This document shows positions 33,842 through 44,385 of a stretch of 64,000 nucleotides of DNA, one piece after another. Below the pieces are notes generated by a model, which saw only the letters and a program-made list of their open reading frames with translations, was not told where the DNA came from and did not search any database. The position numbers were made by a program, and so were the translations under genes. The stretch is from Ancylostoma caninum (Eukaryota > Nematoda > Chromadorea > Rhabditida > Ancylostomatidae), in the NCBI GenBank assembly GCA_037903475.1, contig JBAJFG010000370.1, positions 1,602,501 to 1,666,500 of the forward strand, in the 5' to 3' direction. How positions within the stretch are numbered: the stretch's first letter is position 1; each line of letters opens with the position of its first letter.

Positions 33842-35640
33842 CTAGCGCCCCTTCGGGACGCTAGAAAGTGGGGTGGGGCAGCCACTTGGGCCAGGGCAAA
33901 AGCTTCTCACTTGCCAAATCCCTAGAAAATTAACAAAGAAGCAAAACTAATCATTACATATGCTAAATATGAAATTCTTGTTATGAGTTGAGTATGAGTA
34001 TGAGAAGTTCTTCCTCCATCGTAGGGCGTATGTTCGTATGTTTTCCACACTTACCAACGCAGACATGTTTTCCATCGGCGGACTTGTATCCTGCCGTTCT
34101 CGTATCCTGGTGCTCTCCACCATATTGGGCCAAAGCGGACCCTTCCTCCATCGGTGGAACCGTATTCTGGCGTCATCTTCGCTGTTACGTCATAGCGAAC
34201 CCGTCTGCTGAACCGTATCCTTGTACTCTCACCATTGGACTAAAGCGAGCCCATATCCTGGCGTTCGCCACACCATTGGGCCACGGCGGATCCTTTCTTC
34301 ATTGGTGGACCAGCATTCCGGTGTTTTCCTCACTACTGGGCCGTACCGGGCTCTTTATCCATCGGTGGACCCAGATCCAAGCGTTCCTTACACCACTGGG
34401 CCACGGTGGGCCTCTCTTCCGTCGGTGGACACACATTCTGGCGTCTTCGTCACTGGTGGACCAAAGCGGACCCTTCCTACATCGGTGGACCCGCTTCCTG
34501 GCGTTCGCCACTTCACTGGGGTACGACGGATGCGCTCTCCTTCAGCTGAACCGTATCCTGCTATACTCCACTTTACTGAGTCATAGCGGAACCATCTTAT
34601 ATGTATTGGAGGACAGTATCATGGTGTTCCCCACACCATTAGGCCACAGAGGACCTTATTCCATCTGAGGGCCCGCATTCCGCTGTCTTCTTCACAGATA
34701 GGCTAAGCCGACCCTTTCCACATGGGCAGGCTAGCACCCCGTCATTCTCCAACTACTGGACCAAAGCGAGCCCATATTCTGGCGTTCTCCACACCATTGG
34801 GCCACGGCGGGTCCTTCCTCCCTTTGTGTTTTTCTCACTACTGGGCCACACCGGATCCTTAATCCATCGGTGAACCCATATCCTGGCGTCCTCCACGTTA
34901 GTGAGCCAGAGCGAACCGATGCTATGATGGGACCTGCATGCTGGTGTGCTCCACAATATTGGGCCACAATGGGACCTTTAGCGGTCGGTCAAACGTTGTT
35001 CTGGTGTTTTTCCTCGCAGTTAGGCCAAACCGGACCCGTCTTCCATTGGCAGAGCCGTATCCTAGTGTTTTCACCACTTTTGAGCTACGGCACACCTTTT
35101 TCCCATCGGAGCACCTGCGCCCTTTGTAAATCTAGAGAGTAATGGTGAGGGCTTGGGAGTTATTCAGAAATTTTGGCGAACTATGTATGTATTTGTTTAC
35201 TATAATCAACTGTTGGTTGATTTGTGACACAATATCATGCTTGATATTACGAAGCATTTACTCTGTGTGTTAGTGCACAAGCTCTCTTGAAAATAGCAGT
35301 TATCGCGACTGCACAATCGCATCGAGACCTCAGCAGGGATGGGTCAGAAGCATCCACCAAATGGGCCGACCGCGTATGCACAGCCACCACCCTGGTTCCG
35401 AGACGCTGTAGAGTTTTCAAAGAACCCGACCTTCACTTCCGTAGAGGTGACTAAAGCGCCGCAACAGTAGAAGAGGGGTTTTCCTGCTCCGTATGCTGCA
35501 CTGCCCGAGAGTAGTAAACACTCTCTCACCCCTATGCTGCAAGACCGCCAGCGAAGGTGGTGAAATCACCATCCTGTGCATGAAGGGGAGCCAGAATTGA
35601 CGTAATTAGCGAGTCCCGAAACGAACATATCGGAGTCCCT
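33842..35640 (-). mobile_element. Helitron-like element, copy i
   Basis: The minus-strand 3' end is a perfect-stem hairpin ending CTAG next to a T (plus strand 33841-33865: ACTAGCGCCCC, TTC, GGGACGCTAG). A conserved subterminal stretch follows (GTGGGGCAGCCACTTG), then the 60-bp repeat array and a conserved tail with TCTGCTCCGTATG and GTAAACACTCTCTC near 35490-35530. The ends recur at 39146, 47068 and 54452 with CTAG followed by T each time. The outer 5' boundary is not clear; 35640 is approximate. Confidence 0.6.
34080..35125. repeat. 60-bp tandem repeat array
   Basis: Units open with GTGGACCC-type words, contain TCCTGGCGTT and end TTGGGCCACGGCGGACCC-like. Several are exactly 60 bp apart (34261 to 34560), so one plus-strand frame stays open for over 200 codons as a 20-residue repeat. 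Units are diverged. The array is internal to the Helitron-like element and recurs at 37195-37985, 47595-47870 and (inverted) 53730-54235. Confidence 0.85.
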
Positions 35641-36170
35641 AAAAATCGGCCACTTCGCCTCGCAGTCTGCCCTTCAAGATTACCGGTGTCTATGAGTGCC
35701 GCCTCGTTCATGGAACAATATGTCTAGCCGCTCTAGCCCCCTTACGGCGCTTTGTTTGATAGATCGCTGAGGGAGATCCGGATAAATTCAACAAACCTCG
35801 ATCTCTCAGAAAAAGGTCATTTTTTCTGATAGATCAAATACTGCTCGGGGTGTTCGACAGTAGCTAGACCAGGCCACGAGTAGAATTTACTAAATGCCTT
35901 GCCTGTTACCATCCTATTACCAATTCATACAGGTTCACATCCTACTAAGAAAAATTTCACGATTGGGGCGTTGGATCTCTCCTTGTAATATTGTGTTTTC
36001 CAGACCTTTGCCTAGAGTGTCCTTTTGAGCTTGCGGTGAATCCAGTTCTCATCTAGAAAATTCATGCGAATCAATGTGTACTGAAAATCCGAGAAAAAAT
36101 CTCAAGCATGAGCTGCGTTACGCACCTTGTAATGCGCACCTCCAAAATGGCCATTATTTATGGGACAACG
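35640..36170. other. Junction between two Helitron-like copies, nothing recognised
   Basis: No exon seen; probably the undefined 5' part of copy i. Confidence 0.35.
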
Positions 36171-36466
36171 TAATAGTAATTAATTGAGTTTGAATAAGAA
36201 ATCCTCCTTATGAGTTGTGTTCTGCCAGTCTGACCGCCTTGCCAACTCGGGACTTCTTGTACTCGCGATGTTAGCCTTTCTCGAGGATTCTTCCTCATAC
36301 ATCAACATGTAAAGCTATTTTCTGATGCAATGATACATCCCACGTTTGTTGTCACCGCACATTTCAAATGTCCATGAACCTGTCATGCTAGTCACTCTCA
36401 ACTCTGCGAACAAATTATAGTGAGGAAGAGAGTTGGAAGCAAAATTACACTCACGCCAAAAAAGTA

Positions 36467-37031
36467 TTAGGTTGGGCAATGAATTCGTTCAGAGCATTCA
36501 ATGTGTTTTCACGGACTTGACCAGTTGAATTTGGGTTTTTCTAGAAGCTGAGATCCGCAGTACTTCTTCTTCACAGGAAGTCCTTGCGAAATATTGTCTC
36601 ATAACTCTACGACTTGCGCGTACAGAACAAGGTAAATCATCCAGCCCAAAATCGACCTCTCTGAAGCAAACATCCACTTCTGCTCTGTCCCTCCAACAGT
36701 AGTGGCTTCCACTTAGACGCCCTTAACATCCTCAGCAGCTTGAGCTGCATTTGTTCCAGCATGTAGTGGAGCAGTTGAAGGTGTCGGAGATGTACGCTCT
36801 TGTCGAATTGGAGGGTTACATTTCATGTGACAGGAAATGAGAAGTAGCAGGGATTGGGGGATTAGTTAGAATATTTGTAAAGAGCAAAACGAAAGCTACA
36901 AGATGACCTATGACAGGCTATCAAAATCAAGCAAAGCAATCTTGCAAAAGCAGTGGACTTGCTGCAAAGTTCAAATCCTCGTGAAAATTTGAGTTGAAAA
37001 AGAAACCACACGGACTTATCGCCCAACCCAA
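36467..37031. mobile_element. Non-autonomous mariner-like element, copy 2 (nested)
   Basis: The ends are TTAGGTTGGGCAATGAATTC (36467) and, inverted, TTGGGTTGGGCGATAAGTCC (37031), flanked by TA at 36465-36466 and 37032-37033. The interior matches the element at 21712-22583 in the opposite orientation. It interrupts the Helitron-like copy iii. At 565 bp it has no transposase. Confidence 0.85.
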
Positions 37032-37194
37032 TACATGTGAGAGCTGAAGCAATCTTGCAAAAGCAGTGGACTTGCTGCAAAGGCTAATACCACCTTCAGC
37101 ATTCTGGGAGGCTTACAAACATCTCTCATTCATCGAATCTTCGCGTTTTCCCGCCATTTGAGTGATCTCCTCCATGTATTTACCCGCGTATTCG

Positions 37195-37985
37195 CCTTTT
37201 TCACAATTCTGGGCACAGCAAACCCCTGTTCCATCGGTGGATCCTCACCACGGTGTCTTCACCGCTCCATCCGTGAGCCCACATCCTGGAGTTCCCTAAA
37301 CTTTTAGGCCACAGCAGACCCATCGTCCGTCCGTGAACCCGTATCGTTTCTTTCCTCACACCTGTGCAAAGCGGACCCCTACTCTATCGGCACAACTGTA
37401 TCCAAGCGTTACCCACACGTTTACGAACACAGCAAACTCATGTGCCATCAGGGGATCCACATCCTGGCGTCCTACACCTATCTAAGCCACAGTGGACCCA
37501 TTCTCCATCCGCGAGCCCATATCCTGGAGTTACCTTTTTGGCGACAGTGAACTCCTTCTCCATCGAGATAACCATATCCTAGCGTTCCCCACACATTCAA
37601 GCCACAGCGGACCCGTCGTACATCGGTGAATCCGTATCCTTGAATTCCTCACATCTGGGCCACAGCGGATTCCTTCTCCATCCGCGAGTCCATATACTGA
37701 TTCCCTTAACTCCCCACACTTTCAGGTCACAGAATACCTTTGTGCCATGAGGAGACCTGCATCCTCGCAGCCCCCACACTTCAAAGCTACAGCCGGCTTC
37801 TCGTCCATCGGTGGACCCATATCCTGGAGTTCCGTCAACTTTTGGGCCACAGCGGAACTCTCCTCCGTCCGCGAATCCGTGTCTTGGCATCTCCCGCACT
37901 TTTAAACCACAGTAAACCCCTCTCCATTGGCATAACCGTACCCTGGCACTATTGGCCCTTCGTACATCTGTCGCATCCATATATT
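37195..37985. repeat. 60-bp tandem repeat array (copy iii)
   Basis: Diverged units with CCCATATCCTGGAGTT, GGCCACAGCGGACCC and CTCCATCCGTGAGCCC-like words; same family as 34080-35125. Confidence 0.75.
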
Positions 37986-38696
37986 TTGTAAATCTCAAGA
38001 GCCATGGAGGGAAGTGGTTATCCAGAAATCTTGACTAATTACATACATGGTCACAGGAAATGTCACACTAACTTATGATGGCGCATTTTTCTATGCATGT
38101 AAGTGTACAAACTGGAACTGATGCCGTTTCTGCAGAATCGCTCAGGGACTTTTGGACGGATGCTAGGACGAGAATGTGCCAGTTGTGAGAGGCTGCGACG
38201 GATACCACTGCAGCACCACTCCTAGGAAGCTCCCATGTCGTCCAGAGATCTCATTGCCGTCAGCGGAGGAGCAGCATGCCTATACAGCTCAATTCTTTGA
38301 GTCACCCTACAATATGCCTGCAGAGTGGTTATCCTGCTCCGTATATTCTTGTAAACACTATCTCATCCGGTGGCTGTGAGACTGCTAGACGCGGATCCCG
38401 CAGCGAATTGGTCATGAGAGATTTCTTGACTCCATTGGAAGCGTGTGAGGCGGTTATGAAATCGCAGGTCCCGCGAGGATCTAGCCCAGGGCGCTGTCTG
38501 CGCACTCTCGTTTCGTCATTATCCATTAATCGGTTCTCGTCGCAAACCTGCGCATCCACCCTTCATCATTGTCTATGCGCTTTTTCATATGATGAAAGGT
38601 TAGAGAAACAGACGGACCCTCACCGTCTGCAAAATGAGAATCAATACGCTATCATTCTTTATATAAGGGATTTCAGACGACAAGATACCTGAATAG

Positions 38697-38976
38697 CAGT
38701 GGCGGACGCAGGGGGGGGGGGGGGGGGGGGGCGCCCCCCCCGAGAATGGGTCGCCAAATTTTCGAAATTACTTTACAATACAAATAAAAATCTTGTGTTA
38801 GTTTATTTTTAATTGTTTATTTTTATTATTATTTTTAATATATTTTTTATTTATTGTTTATTATTATAATTAATATTATTATTAATTTTATTTTCTGTCT
38901 GGGTCCCCAAAACGGCGGAGACCCCACTTTTCTTCCCACGCCCCCCCCTCCCGCCCACTTTCTGCGTCCGCCACTG
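38697..38976. mobile_element. hAT-type MITE with 8-bp target duplication
   Basis: Terminal inverted repeats CAGTGGCGGACGCAG (38697-38711) and CTGCGTCCGCCACTG (38962-38976) are perfect. The 8-bp target duplication CTGAATAG is exact at 38689-38696 and 38977-38984. Repeat start CAGTGGCGG and an 8-bp duplication are typical of hAT elements (established knowledge). The interior is a run of about 23 G, then AT-rich sequence, then a C-rich stretch; no transposase. Confidence 0.95.
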
Positions 38977-39052
38977 CTGAATAGGTAACGCTTTGCGCGG
39001 ACCTTGCCTTTGAGTAGATTTTACCTCTGCCCACAAGGCCCTTCCATGTACA

Positions 39053-39140
39053 AATAAGTAAATAAATAAATGAATAAATAAATAAATAAATAAATAAATA
39101 GATGAGTAATAAATAAGTGAATAAACAATTGAATGAATAT
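39053..39140. repeat. AAAT-type microsatellite
   Basis: AATA/AAAT units with interruptions at 39056-39130, adjoining the Helitron-like terminus at 39146. Confidence 0.85.
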
Positions 39141-39145
39141 ATATA

Positions 39146-39215
39146 CTAGCGCCCCTACGGGACGCTAGAAAGTGTGGATGTGGCAGCCACTTGAGGATCA
39201 TGTCAAAACTACTGG
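39146..39215 (-). mobile_element. Solo Helitron-like 3' terminus
   Basis: The hairpin CTAGCGCCCC, TAC, GGGACGCTAG followed by GTGGCAGCCACTTGAGG matches the ends at 33842 and 47068. The similarity ends within about 70 bp, so this is a truncated copy. The base next to CTAG on the minus strand is again T. Confidence 0.6.
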
Positions 39216-39655
39216 GTGCCAAAATAAGTTCGCGCGCTTTTCCTAAGCTGCCTTTTCTACTTTTTGTCCGTGAACCTTATGCAGAGTATTTCATACAGTT
39301 CTGAAACACTTTTCTTCCTCCACTTTACATGGGAAAATCAAGTTAATTAAGCATTAGAAATCAGAAAAAAGCATCCACTTCACAGAAACCCTGATTCAGA
39401 CACCTTCTTCTTAATAGATTTTTACAAATTAAAGTGGCCAAGGCTTTCAAGAGATCTGCGCCTTGTGCATATAAATGCCATGCTAGAAAGAACTATTCGT
39501 TAGGGGTCTTTCGGATTGAGCAACTATGTCATTGACTACCATTGCTCCCAAGCTTCTGCCAGGAGGACTCCCTTTCACTGCTTAGGAGTAACAAGCATTT
39601 CACAAATAGGAGCGTTATTAGACAATGGACAGTACTTATATGGAGCGCACCTCCG
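39216..39655. other. Non-coding, nothing recognised
   Basis: No exon or repeat recognised; probably 3' flank of the minus-strand gene. Confidence 0.4.
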
Positions 39656-40214
39656 CTACTTTCTATCAGCATGCTGACGAAGCAACTTCAATGTGAGCAG
39701 TAGATCGGTGCTGTATTCAATTGTACATGTTATAATTGGAAGCGGATGCGCCCAAACACCCAAAGCAATAATAGCATTGGCTTCTACCATATACGTGCTT
39801 CTCAAAGCTTTCCACTTTTTCTGGTCAGCCACTGGAGCATAAAAATTAAACCGCAAATCAAAAACAATAGGGAAACGGAGAATCCCGCACATTTCGGAAC
39901 CCAGTTCAAAAGGGATAGCTGAAGTACCACACATCTCTGCGAGAAAGTCGTCCGTGCTACACCAACAAATCAAAAAAGAATTTGTCTTTCTTCCACGGAA
40001 CGGGAACAAGTACCGGCCAGTTTCGAGTACGTTATCCTTGGCATTCTCCCTGACGTACACAACAACTTTTGTACACAGCTCATTTCTTTAAAATAGTGAA
40101 TGCGTTGCTCATTTCCTGTCCAGACCATACTGCCATGGCCCACTTCTACATGTTCACATCCCATCTCAGGCTCATCCTGCTTTGCACTAATGATGGCAAT
40201 TCTACTTCTTTCAT
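39656..40214 (-). CDS. Unrecognised protein, two 3' exons
   Basis: Exons 40150-40214 and 39656-40085 (minus) join to 164 codons. The ATG at 40214 is preceded in frame by TGA. The 64-bp intron has donor GTAGAA and acceptor TTTTAAAG. The product reads MKEVELPSLVQSRMSLRW, then KVVVYVRENAKDN, YLFPFRGRKTNSFLICWC and SLTKLLRQ-type helical sequence near the end (LLLTLKLLRQHADRK). It is rich in ordered, aromatic and charged residues, unlike the surrounding low-complexity frames. Alternative: a second frame is open from a TGTTTCAG acceptor near 40277 (AVATGRSVRLECRFRIW) up to the same region. In that case the exon at 39656-40085 would be reached only by a frameshift, i.e. a pseudogene. I recognise no domain. 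Confidence 0.5.
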
Positions 40215-40735
40215 TCACCCACACCACTATCCAAATCCGAAACCTACATTCCAATCGTACACTCCGTCCTGTCGCTACAGCACTGAAACACCAAAATCTG
40301 CCTCAGTAAACTATTTGTTTTAATTCAACATAGATTGTGAGAAATCCCTTAACCATCGAAGCCGTCCACTTGTTGTGGAAATCACGGAAAGACAGAAATG
40401 TTGCGTCTCGTGAGGGGATCTGATGATCTCGTTCTCGTCTGAAGCCAGTATTCTATCACAAGATTTCGCAAGTTCAGCGTTCGATCAATATAAACGCTAA
40501 CTTAAGTATAGTCGCATTTCAGAAAGCAATCGATAATTCCTAAATTTTCCTCTCGCAAGAAATTATTTTCTTCAGCTCGCCTCAGCTTGTGTGTGTACTC
40601 CAGCTCCAAATTCTACCTGACGTGTCCTAATCATTTGGTCTAAGTCTTCAAACCCTAGTATCACCGCCCCTCCTGATCTTCGATAATTCGAAGTTGGTAC
40701 GAAGGGCCCATTACAACCGACGTCAAAATACGTAC

Positions 40736-40918
40736 CCTAAATGACAGCAACATTGACCAGTTTGACATGTGGCTACTGCTCAAGCTGTAAACTGCGGTCT
40801 GGCCCATCCGAGAGAATCTTTTCTGTCCAAATGAACACACGATGCTCAATAGCATTTCTACTTCGTATCCGGAGACACCCGCTGCGTTGAGCCACGCTTT
40901 TCTTTTCTCACGGTACAT
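40736..40918 (-). CDS. Candidate 5' exon with start codon
   Basis: An ATG at 40918 (in-frame TGA three codons upstream) opens 61 codons (MYREKRKAWLNAAGVSGYEV and onwards) ending in phase 0 at a strong GTACGT donor. It lies 0.5 kb upstream of the exons at 39656-40214 on the same strand and may be their first exon. Phases do not join directly, so an exon is missing or the genes are separate. The RTE at 41051-44481 sits about 120 bp upstream of its start and could have separated it from its promoter. Confidence 0.4.
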
Positions 40919-41038
40919 ACACTTTCACTCCTTTCATTATCTTAGAACCATTCAAGGCCGTCCGCCAACCTATGGAATTATTGTTCCATTTATAAATCTT
41001 AAGAAAAGATTAATTCTCCATCATCGCTCATCCATAAC

Positions 41039-41050
41039 AAGATTTACAAT
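41039..41050. repeat. Target-site duplication, 3' side of complete RTE
   Basis: AAGATTTACAAT, repeated exactly at 44482-44493. Confidence 0.92.
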
Positions 41051-41058
41051 CACCTTGA

Positions 41059-43953
41059 TCACCTTGACTCCCGTTGATCTTCGGATGTACCGAGCGGGCG
41101 CCAGCAATCCTTCCATTTGTCCCTCTCGCGAGCCAGAGTTGTCCAGTGGATTCTGTCCGTTCGAGGGACACGAAGAGCATTATATCTTTCCTTGAAGGAC
41201 TTCGTGAAGAAGTCTGACCATCGGGTCGGTGGTCTTCCTGTCGTGCGCTTAACGTCCCGTGGAGTCCAGTCGCTGACGGCTCTTGTCCAACGGTGGTCGT
41301 TAAGACGCATCACGTGTCCGGCCCACCTGATCTTACTCAACTTGGCGTAAGCGGCAGCGTCCCTGATCTTCGACTGTTCACGAAGGGTGGAACTCCGTAT
41401 TCCAGCCCTCACTTGTGTGAGGCGGGTTATTCCTAGCATCACCCTCTCGATGGAGCGTTCGATGACGTTGACCGCATTCTCATCCTGCTTGCGTAACGCC
41501 CAGGTTTCCGAGGCGTACGTCAAAGCAGGGAGAACCGTTGTATTGAAGAGGTGGGCACGGAGCCTGGTGTTCTTCGTCTTCTTCACTACGTCCTCGATGC
41601 TCTTGTAGGCTCCCCAAGCCGCTCGCTTCCTCCTGCCCAGCTCTGGAGCGAGATCGTTCATCATGTTGACTTCCCGACCTAGATATACGTAGCTGGAGCA
41701 TTCGGATATGGTCGTTCCGTTGAGCGAGAATGGGGCATCCGGGAGCCATCCGTTCCTCATGAACATCGTCTTCGTCAGGTTCAGTTGGAGACCGATCTTT
41801 CCACACGCGTCGTCAAAGTCGGCCAGCATCCGTTCCGCTTCGCCGATAGTTGGTGTTATAAGGACGATGTCGTCAGCGAAGCGAAGGTGGTTAAGTCGCC
41901 GGCCATCAACTTGCACTCCCATGCAATCCCATTCCAGTCTTCGCATGACGTCTTCGAGAGTGGCGCTGAATAGTTTTGGCGACACGGTGTCGCCTTGTCG
42001 AACCCCTCTCTTGACGTCGATAGTGATGTCGTCGTAGAATGGAGAAATCCTGGTCGTGAAGTTGCTGTAGAGCTCACGAAATATCTTGATGTACTGAGTA
42101 GGTATGCCCTGGTTGCCCAGGGCTTTGAGGACCGCCTCTGTCTCCACAGAGTCGAAGGCTTTCTTCAAATCGATGAACGTGAGACAGAGAGGCATCTTAT
42201 ACTCTCGCGATACTTCAATGAGTCTAGTGACCGTGTGTATGTGATCGATCGTACTGAATCCTTTTCGAAACCCTGCTTGCTCGCACGGCTGTCCTTCATC
42301 TAATGTCCTTTCGATCCTATTTAGAATCACTCGAGTGAAAAGCTTGTAGATGACGGACAACAGACAGATGGGACGATAATTGCCGATGTCCTGTGGGTCT
42401 CCCTTCTTGTACAGCAGCACGGTCCTGCTGGTCTTCCATTGGTTCGGTACCTTGCATTCCGACAGGTACCGCGTGAAGAGCCTAGCCAAGGTGGTGATAA
42501 GAACTGGCGGTAGGTTCTTCAGATGTTCCGGTCGAATCCTGTCGGGGCCCGGTGCTGTACGATTCTTCACCGACTTGATGGCATGTCGGACTTCGGAAGG
42601 GAGAACTGATGGGACAACGTATCCATCCTCCCTTGGGTGATATTGGGGGAGATGGACGTGGCTATCGAAGAGATCCGAGTAGAAGTCGTGGATGACCTTC
42701 TCCATTACCCGTCTTGATGAAGAAATTGTTCCTTCTGGGCGCCGGAGGGCGGTCATCTTGGTCTTACGATTGGCGAAGTCACGGCGGGCGTTGCGAATGC
42801 TTCTTCCTGCCTCTGCGGCTTCGGCCAATACTGCTGCTCGTCTCTCTTTAAGGTCTTCTTTTATCGCTTCTCTGCACCGTTTTGCGAGCTCGGACGTCAG
42901 TTGGTAGTTGCCTGCGGCTCTCGCGACTCCGCGCTGGCGTATCAGCTCGAGGGTCTCGTAAGACAGTCGTCTTTTGGTGGATCTTGAGCCCTCGGCTCTC
43001 CTTGCGCTGTCGCAGAGATGTTGAACAAGCCGATCGTATTCTTCGTCGATGTTGTCGACAACGGCATCTTCCCAAAAGCCGGCTAACGAAGTGAAGAGAT
43101 CCCAATTGATGACGGATTTGGGAGCCCTCTTCTTGAACTTCGCGGCTTTCTCTCCTTTGCGCGAGAAGAAGAATCTTGCACGAAGGAGGCGATGGTCTGA
43201 TCCGGTGTAGAACTTCGGTACAACACCGACGTCGGTCAGGCAGAACCTTCGATTGACGATGATGTGGTCAATTTCATTATGGTACTCTCCACCGGGTGAC
43301 TCCCACGTCCACCGTAGGGAGGTTGGCTTCTGAAACTGTGAGTTACCATGGATGGTCTTCGTCGTCATGATGAACTCAGACAGCCTCTCTCCCTGTTCGT
43401 TCCACTGTAGGCCGTGGGTACCGATGTGAAGTTCCTCAGGCGTTCTCCTAGGGCCAATCTTGGCGTTGAAGTCGCCAACAATGACCTTGTAGAAAGTGTG
43501 GTCTTCCCTGTAGAACTTCTCCAAGTCCATGTAGAAGGCCTCGATTTCTTCATCGTCGTAGCTGGATGTTGGAGCATAGGCGACGAAGATTGTCAAGGCC
43601 GGTATTGATCCACATCTTCTCAGTCGCAAACGTCCGATTCGGGTTGTTAGCTGTTCGAACGAATCGATGTTCATGGCCAAGTTCGTGTTGACGAGGACAC
43701 CGACTCCACCAACTCCTCTACTGTCGCAGGTTCCAAGGAACAGTTCTTCTCCAGTGTCGAAGGTGGCGTTCAGTGGCCGGTGTCTCCTCGTCTCGGTCAG
43801 TCCGATGATGTCGTACCTGATCTTCCTGGCCTGCATCATCAAATCCTCGATAGAAGCCTCCGGTGCAAGCGTGCGTGCGTTGAAGGTACAGATCGTCATC
43901 ATAGTCCTTCTGGTTTTAGGCAGCCTAGATAACCCCTCGGACCTCGTCCTCAC
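41059..43953 (-). CDS. RTE endonuclease/reverse transcriptase (964 aa)
   Basis: A single uninterrupted ORF. Residues about 18-262 form an APE-type endonuclease: ICTFNAR (Asn25), GLTETRRH (Glu54), GDFNAKIG (Asp161, Asn163), EIDHIIVNRR and TGSDHRLLR (Ser252, Asp253, His254). Residues about 455-760 form the reverse transcriptase: LLYKKGDPQDIGNYRPICLL, TFIDLKKAFDS (Asp595), RQGDTVSPKLFSA and the catalytic RFADDIVLI (about 691-699). The C-terminal 200 residues (YASETWALRKQDEN, KIRWAGHVMRL, WTTLARERDKWKDCW) are typical of the RTE/BovB clade. Length is normal for an RTE ORF2 and every catalytic residue I can check is present. The enzyme nicks target DNA and primes cDNA synthesis on it. The truncated copy at 14.6 kb shows that the lineage has retrotransposed. 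Context: it inserted upstream of the minus-strand gene at 39.7-40.9 kb. Confidence 0.95.
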   Translation of the reverse strand: MRTRSEGLSRLPKTRRTMMTICTFNARTLAPEASIEDLMMQARKIRYDIIGLTETRRHRPLNATFDTGEELFLGTCDSRGVGGVGVLVNTNLAMNIDSFEQLTTRIGRLRLRRCGSIPALTIFVAYAPTSSYDDEEIEAFYMDLEKFYREDHTFYKVIVGDFNAKIGPRRTPEELHIGTHGLQWNEQGERLSEFIMTTKTIHGNSQFQKPTSLRWTWESPGGEYHNEIDHIIVNRRFCLTDVGVVPKFYTGSDHRLLRARFFFSRKGEKAAKFKKRAPKSVINWDLFTSLAGFWEDAVVDNIDEEYDRLVQHLCDSARRAEGSRSTKRRLSYETLELIRQRGVARAAGNYQLTSELAKRCREAIKEDLKERRAAVLAEAAEAGRSIRNARRDFANRKTKMTALRRPEGTISSSRRVMEKVIHDFYSDLFDSHVHLPQYHPREDGYVVPSVLPSEVRHAIKSVKNRTAPGPDRIRPEHLKNLPPVLITTLARLFTRYLSECKVPNQWKTSRTVLLYKKGDPQDIGNYRPICLLSVIYKLFTRVILNRIERTLDEGQPCEQAGFRKGFSTIDHIHTVTRLIEVSREYKMPLCLTFIDLKKAFDSVETEAVLKALGNQGIPTQYIKIFRELYSNFTTRISPFYDDITIDVKRGVRQGDTVSPKLFSATLEDVMRRLEWDCMGVQVDGRRLNHLRFADDIVLITPTIGEAERMLADFDDACGKIGLQLNLTKTMFMRNGWLPDAPFSLNGTTISECSSYVYLGREVNMMNDLAPELGRRKRAAWGAYKSIEDVVKKTKNTRLRAHLFNTTVLPALTYASETWALRKQDENAVNVIERSIERVMLGITRLTQVRAGIRSSTLREQSKIRDAAAYAKLSKIRWAGHVMRLNDHRWTRAVSDWTPRDVKRTTGRPPTRWSDFFTKSFKERYNALRVPRTDRIHWTTLARERDKWKDCWRPLGTSEDQRESR

Positions 43954-44385
43954 TGGCGCCGCCGTACCAGTGACTCTTCCGAGATCAGGGGAACACTCTT
44001 TATTATTGCTGTGTCGAGCTTTAAGAAAAGAAAACCCTTAGGAGATAGCTTGCTGGGCTCTATTCCCCCGCGGGTAGCTAGGGTAGGATTTCACCGGGAA
44101 GTTAGCCGGGCTTCCCGGGAGTGGACGATGGAGCTTATTTGTTGGAGGCGACTCCGAACCGCCTCCCTTGTACCTCCCAGTCACTTGAATGCAGGGCTTT
44201 TGGTCGGATAGATGTGCAGGATACAATCTGCAGACACGCAAGTACACTCACGCACGCATGCATGAACACACCCACGCGCTGGCAGAAGGTATGGATCGTT
44301 CCGACACTGCAGAAACAGGGAGTCCATCCCCTGAATCCACCCGCGTCTCAGGGCAGGCACAAGGTCGCGTGTGGTCCGCGATTAG

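Larger units (their letters stand above)
36170..38688 (-). mobile_element. Helitron-like element, copy iii (interrupted)
   Basis: 36180-36460 follows 47185-47400 in order (CTTATGAGTTG, ACATGTAAAGCTA, GATGCAATGATAC, TCAACTCTGCG). It is then split by a mariner insertion, resumes at 37034, carries the 60-bp repeat array, and ends with the conserved tail at 38330-38430 (CCTGCTCCGTATATT, TGTAAACACTATCTC). The hairpin end itself is not visible at the left, so the copy is truncated or diverged there. Confidence 0.6.

Noticed and set aside
33988..34668. 226-codon plus-strand ORF
   Set aside because: A 20-residue repeat created by the 60-bp minisatellite inside a Helitron-like element; no splice signals or conserved start.
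42380..44041. Several plus-strand ORFs over the RTE
   Set aside because: They are antisense shadows of the 964-codon RTE frame.
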